This document shows, piece by piece, positions 13,162 to 14,349 of a DNA stretch of 14,349 nt (its first letter is position 1; the number at the start of each line of letters is the position of its first letter). Both the position numbers and the translations under genes were made by a program. The notes beneath the pieces are model-generated. The model ran no database searches. It was not told the DNA's origin and saw nothing but the letters and a program-made list of their open reading frames with translations. Origin of the DNA: Segatella copri (GTDB lineage Bacteria; Bacteroidota; Bacteroidia; Bacteroidales; Bacteroidaceae); the NCBI RefSeq assembly GCF_019127135.1, contig NZ_JAHOEA010000070.1, positions 1 to 14,349 on the forward strand, given 5' to 3'.

Positions 13162-14322
13162 ATGAACAATGCAATTGTTGTAGTGCATCCTCAGGGTGTG
13201 GTAAAAAATATTGGCGATTATGTTCAGACTATTGCGATTAAGCAATATTATACGAATGCAACAGAATTTATTGATAGAGAAAAATTGCATTCATATAAGT
13301 CTGCGGATAATTCAAAAACAAATGTGATTGTAAATGGATGTTATGTTTGGAATACGGAAAATTGGCCTCCATCTGACGATTTAAACCCTTTGTTTATTTC
13401 AATGCATATTTTCCCAATGGCGGAAAAAGCCCTCTTTTCTGAAGCAAATGTTGTTTATTGGAAAAAACATGAGCCAATAGGATGTCGAGATTTGTCAACG
13501 TTGAAAATGTTTCAAAGGCATCATATTGATAGTTACTATTCTTCATGTGTTACTTTAACTCTTGGTGAAAAATATAAATTTTATGGGAAGAGAGAGGGGG
13601 TGTATTTCGTAGATCCATACATACCACTACCTTTATTTAAGGATGGTGCCAGCTTTAGAAAGCTGGTATGGTCAGAACTATTACAAACTCTTTTGTTTTA
13701 TAGAAAACATAGAAGTATAATAAACAAACTGTCTAAGCATGAATTCTTTGGGCTTTATGGTCCTAATTGGGGGCATTCTCATTATAAAGGTATAAAGCAA
13801 TACCTTATGAAGCATTACCATGCATTACAGTTCTATCGTATTTATTCTCAAACATTTACTGATGAGTTAATGCTTTCTGCTGAATATGTAACTCATATGT
13901 ACCGTCTAAAGAAAGATAAGCAAGAGACTGATGATGACTTGTGTAATATAGCTGATAATTTGATAAAGAAATATGCTCATGCAGAGTTTGTTATAACAAG
14001 CAGAATACATTCTGCTCTTCCGTGTTTAGGATTGGAAACACCTGTCATTTTTTGTTTGAATAATGATATGGAATCCTCCAAGATTAAATTTAACACACCA
14101 GGACGTTTTGATGGAATAATAGATTTCTTTAGAATTTTGCGGATTTCAAAAGACGGAGTCCAAACAGAAGATAAGGAAATATTAAAGTTGGCGAAGATTT
14201 CTTCTATGAGTAAATTTCATAATAAAGACAACTATAAAAAGTATGCTGAAAAATTAAAAGGTAGCATACAAAAATTTATCTCTTGTAGTAATTCGGGGGA
14301 GGTCGTCCGAAAACTTAATTAG
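13162..14322 (+). CDS. Polysaccharide pyruvyl transferase family protein
   Basis: The product is 386 residues. NIGDYVQTIAIKQYY at 16-30 and NGCYVWNTENWPP at 58-70 are the typical N-terminal motifs of the PF04230 group. LFISMHI follows, then GCRDLSTLKMFQ at 107-118, a variable middle rich in aromatics, and SRIHSALPCLGLETPVI at 280-296, the C-terminal nucleotide-phosphate-site motif. Members transfer pyruvate from phosphoenolpyruvate to a sugar as a ketal or, in some branches, act on other donors, in the cytoplasm before export. It starts two bases after the epimerase and so belongs to the same operon. The base composition is lower in GC than manC. The gene is complete, ending 27 bases before the window edge. 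Confidence 0.85.
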   Translation: MNNAIVVVHPQGVVKNIGDYVQTIAIKQYYTNATEFIDREKLHSYKSADNSKTNVIVNGCYVWNTENWPPSDDLNPLFISMHIFPMAEKALFSEANVVYWKKHEPIGCRDLSTLKMFQRHHIDSYYSSCVTLTLGEKYKFYGKREGVYFVDPYIPLPLFKDGASFRKLVWSELLQTLLFYRKHRSIINKLSKHEFFGLYGPNWGHSHYKGIKQYLMKHYHALQFYRIYSQTFTDELMLSAEYVTHMYRLKKDKQETDDDLCNIADNLIKKYAHAEFVITSRIHSALPCLGLETPVIFCLNNDMESSKIKFNTPGRFDGIIDFFRILRISKDGVQTEDKEILKLAKISSMSKFHNKDNYKKYAEKLKGSIQKFISCSNSGEVVRKLN

Positions 14323-14349
14323 GGAAGCAAACAACTGAATTGAGCATTT

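Noticed and set aside
12877..13290. 137-codon minus-strand open frame crossing two genes
   Set aside because: It is antisense to the epimerase and the pyruvyl transferase, both of which have strong motifs; the product is low-complexity hydrophobic.

Overview
The window looks like a capsule or exopolysaccharide locus from the chromosome of a Bacteroidales bacterium, probably Prevotella, Segatella or Bacteroides. The reasons are the AT-rich coding sequence, starts with little or no Shine-Dalgarno signal, a short single-domain ManC, an IS66-type transposase tail, and N-terminal Wzx flippase fragments of the kind common in this order. The genus is an inference. Every gene I accept lies on the + strand.

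Region 1 (1-516) is debris. It holds the broken C-terminal end of an IS66-family transposase, an apparent IS right end closing at TTAC (472), and directly after it the last 13 codons and stop of a mannose-1-phosphate guanylyltransferase gene (manC) whose body is missing.

Region 2 (527-4190) is a tight five-gene, low-GC cassette: a membrane protein like the putative abortive-infection family putAbiC, a GIY-YIG nuclease-like protein, a protein with a nucleoside 2-deoxyribosyltransferase-like N-terminus, an unrecognised 289-residue protein, and a four-helix membrane protein coupled to it by TAATG. It ends seven bases before a decayed 5' piece of a wzx flippase gene (4198-4287). The cassette therefore sits exactly between a manC end and a wzx start.

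Region 3 (4410-8341) is a second AT-rich accessory block: a 65-residue orphan, a two-helix membrane protein overlapping a protein with five FDY repeats, and a superfamily 1 helicase overlapping by ATGA a possibly DUF2290-like protein. These look like immunity-type modules, but none matches a named system that I recognise.

Region 4 (8416-14322) is the polysaccharide locus: an intact manC for GDP-mannose, a second decayed wzx start directly behind it, a small Cys/His-rich protein, a hexapeptide-repeat acetyltransferase with a G8 tract in its coding sequence, then a tight set of a TarI/IspD-like cytidylyltransferase, a GatD/TarJ-like zinc dehydrogenase, a ribulose-phosphate 3-epimerase (Rpe/AlsE-like) and a polysaccharide pyruvyl transferase. 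The middle three together suggest synthesis of a CDP-activated pentitol such as CDP-ribitol for the surface polymer.

The main architectural point is that a manC-end / wzx-start junction occurs twice. One copy has been split by the five-gene cassette and the other has not. This suggests that accessory, probably defensive, genes have been loaded into a recurrent site inside a capsule locus by recombination between versions of that locus.
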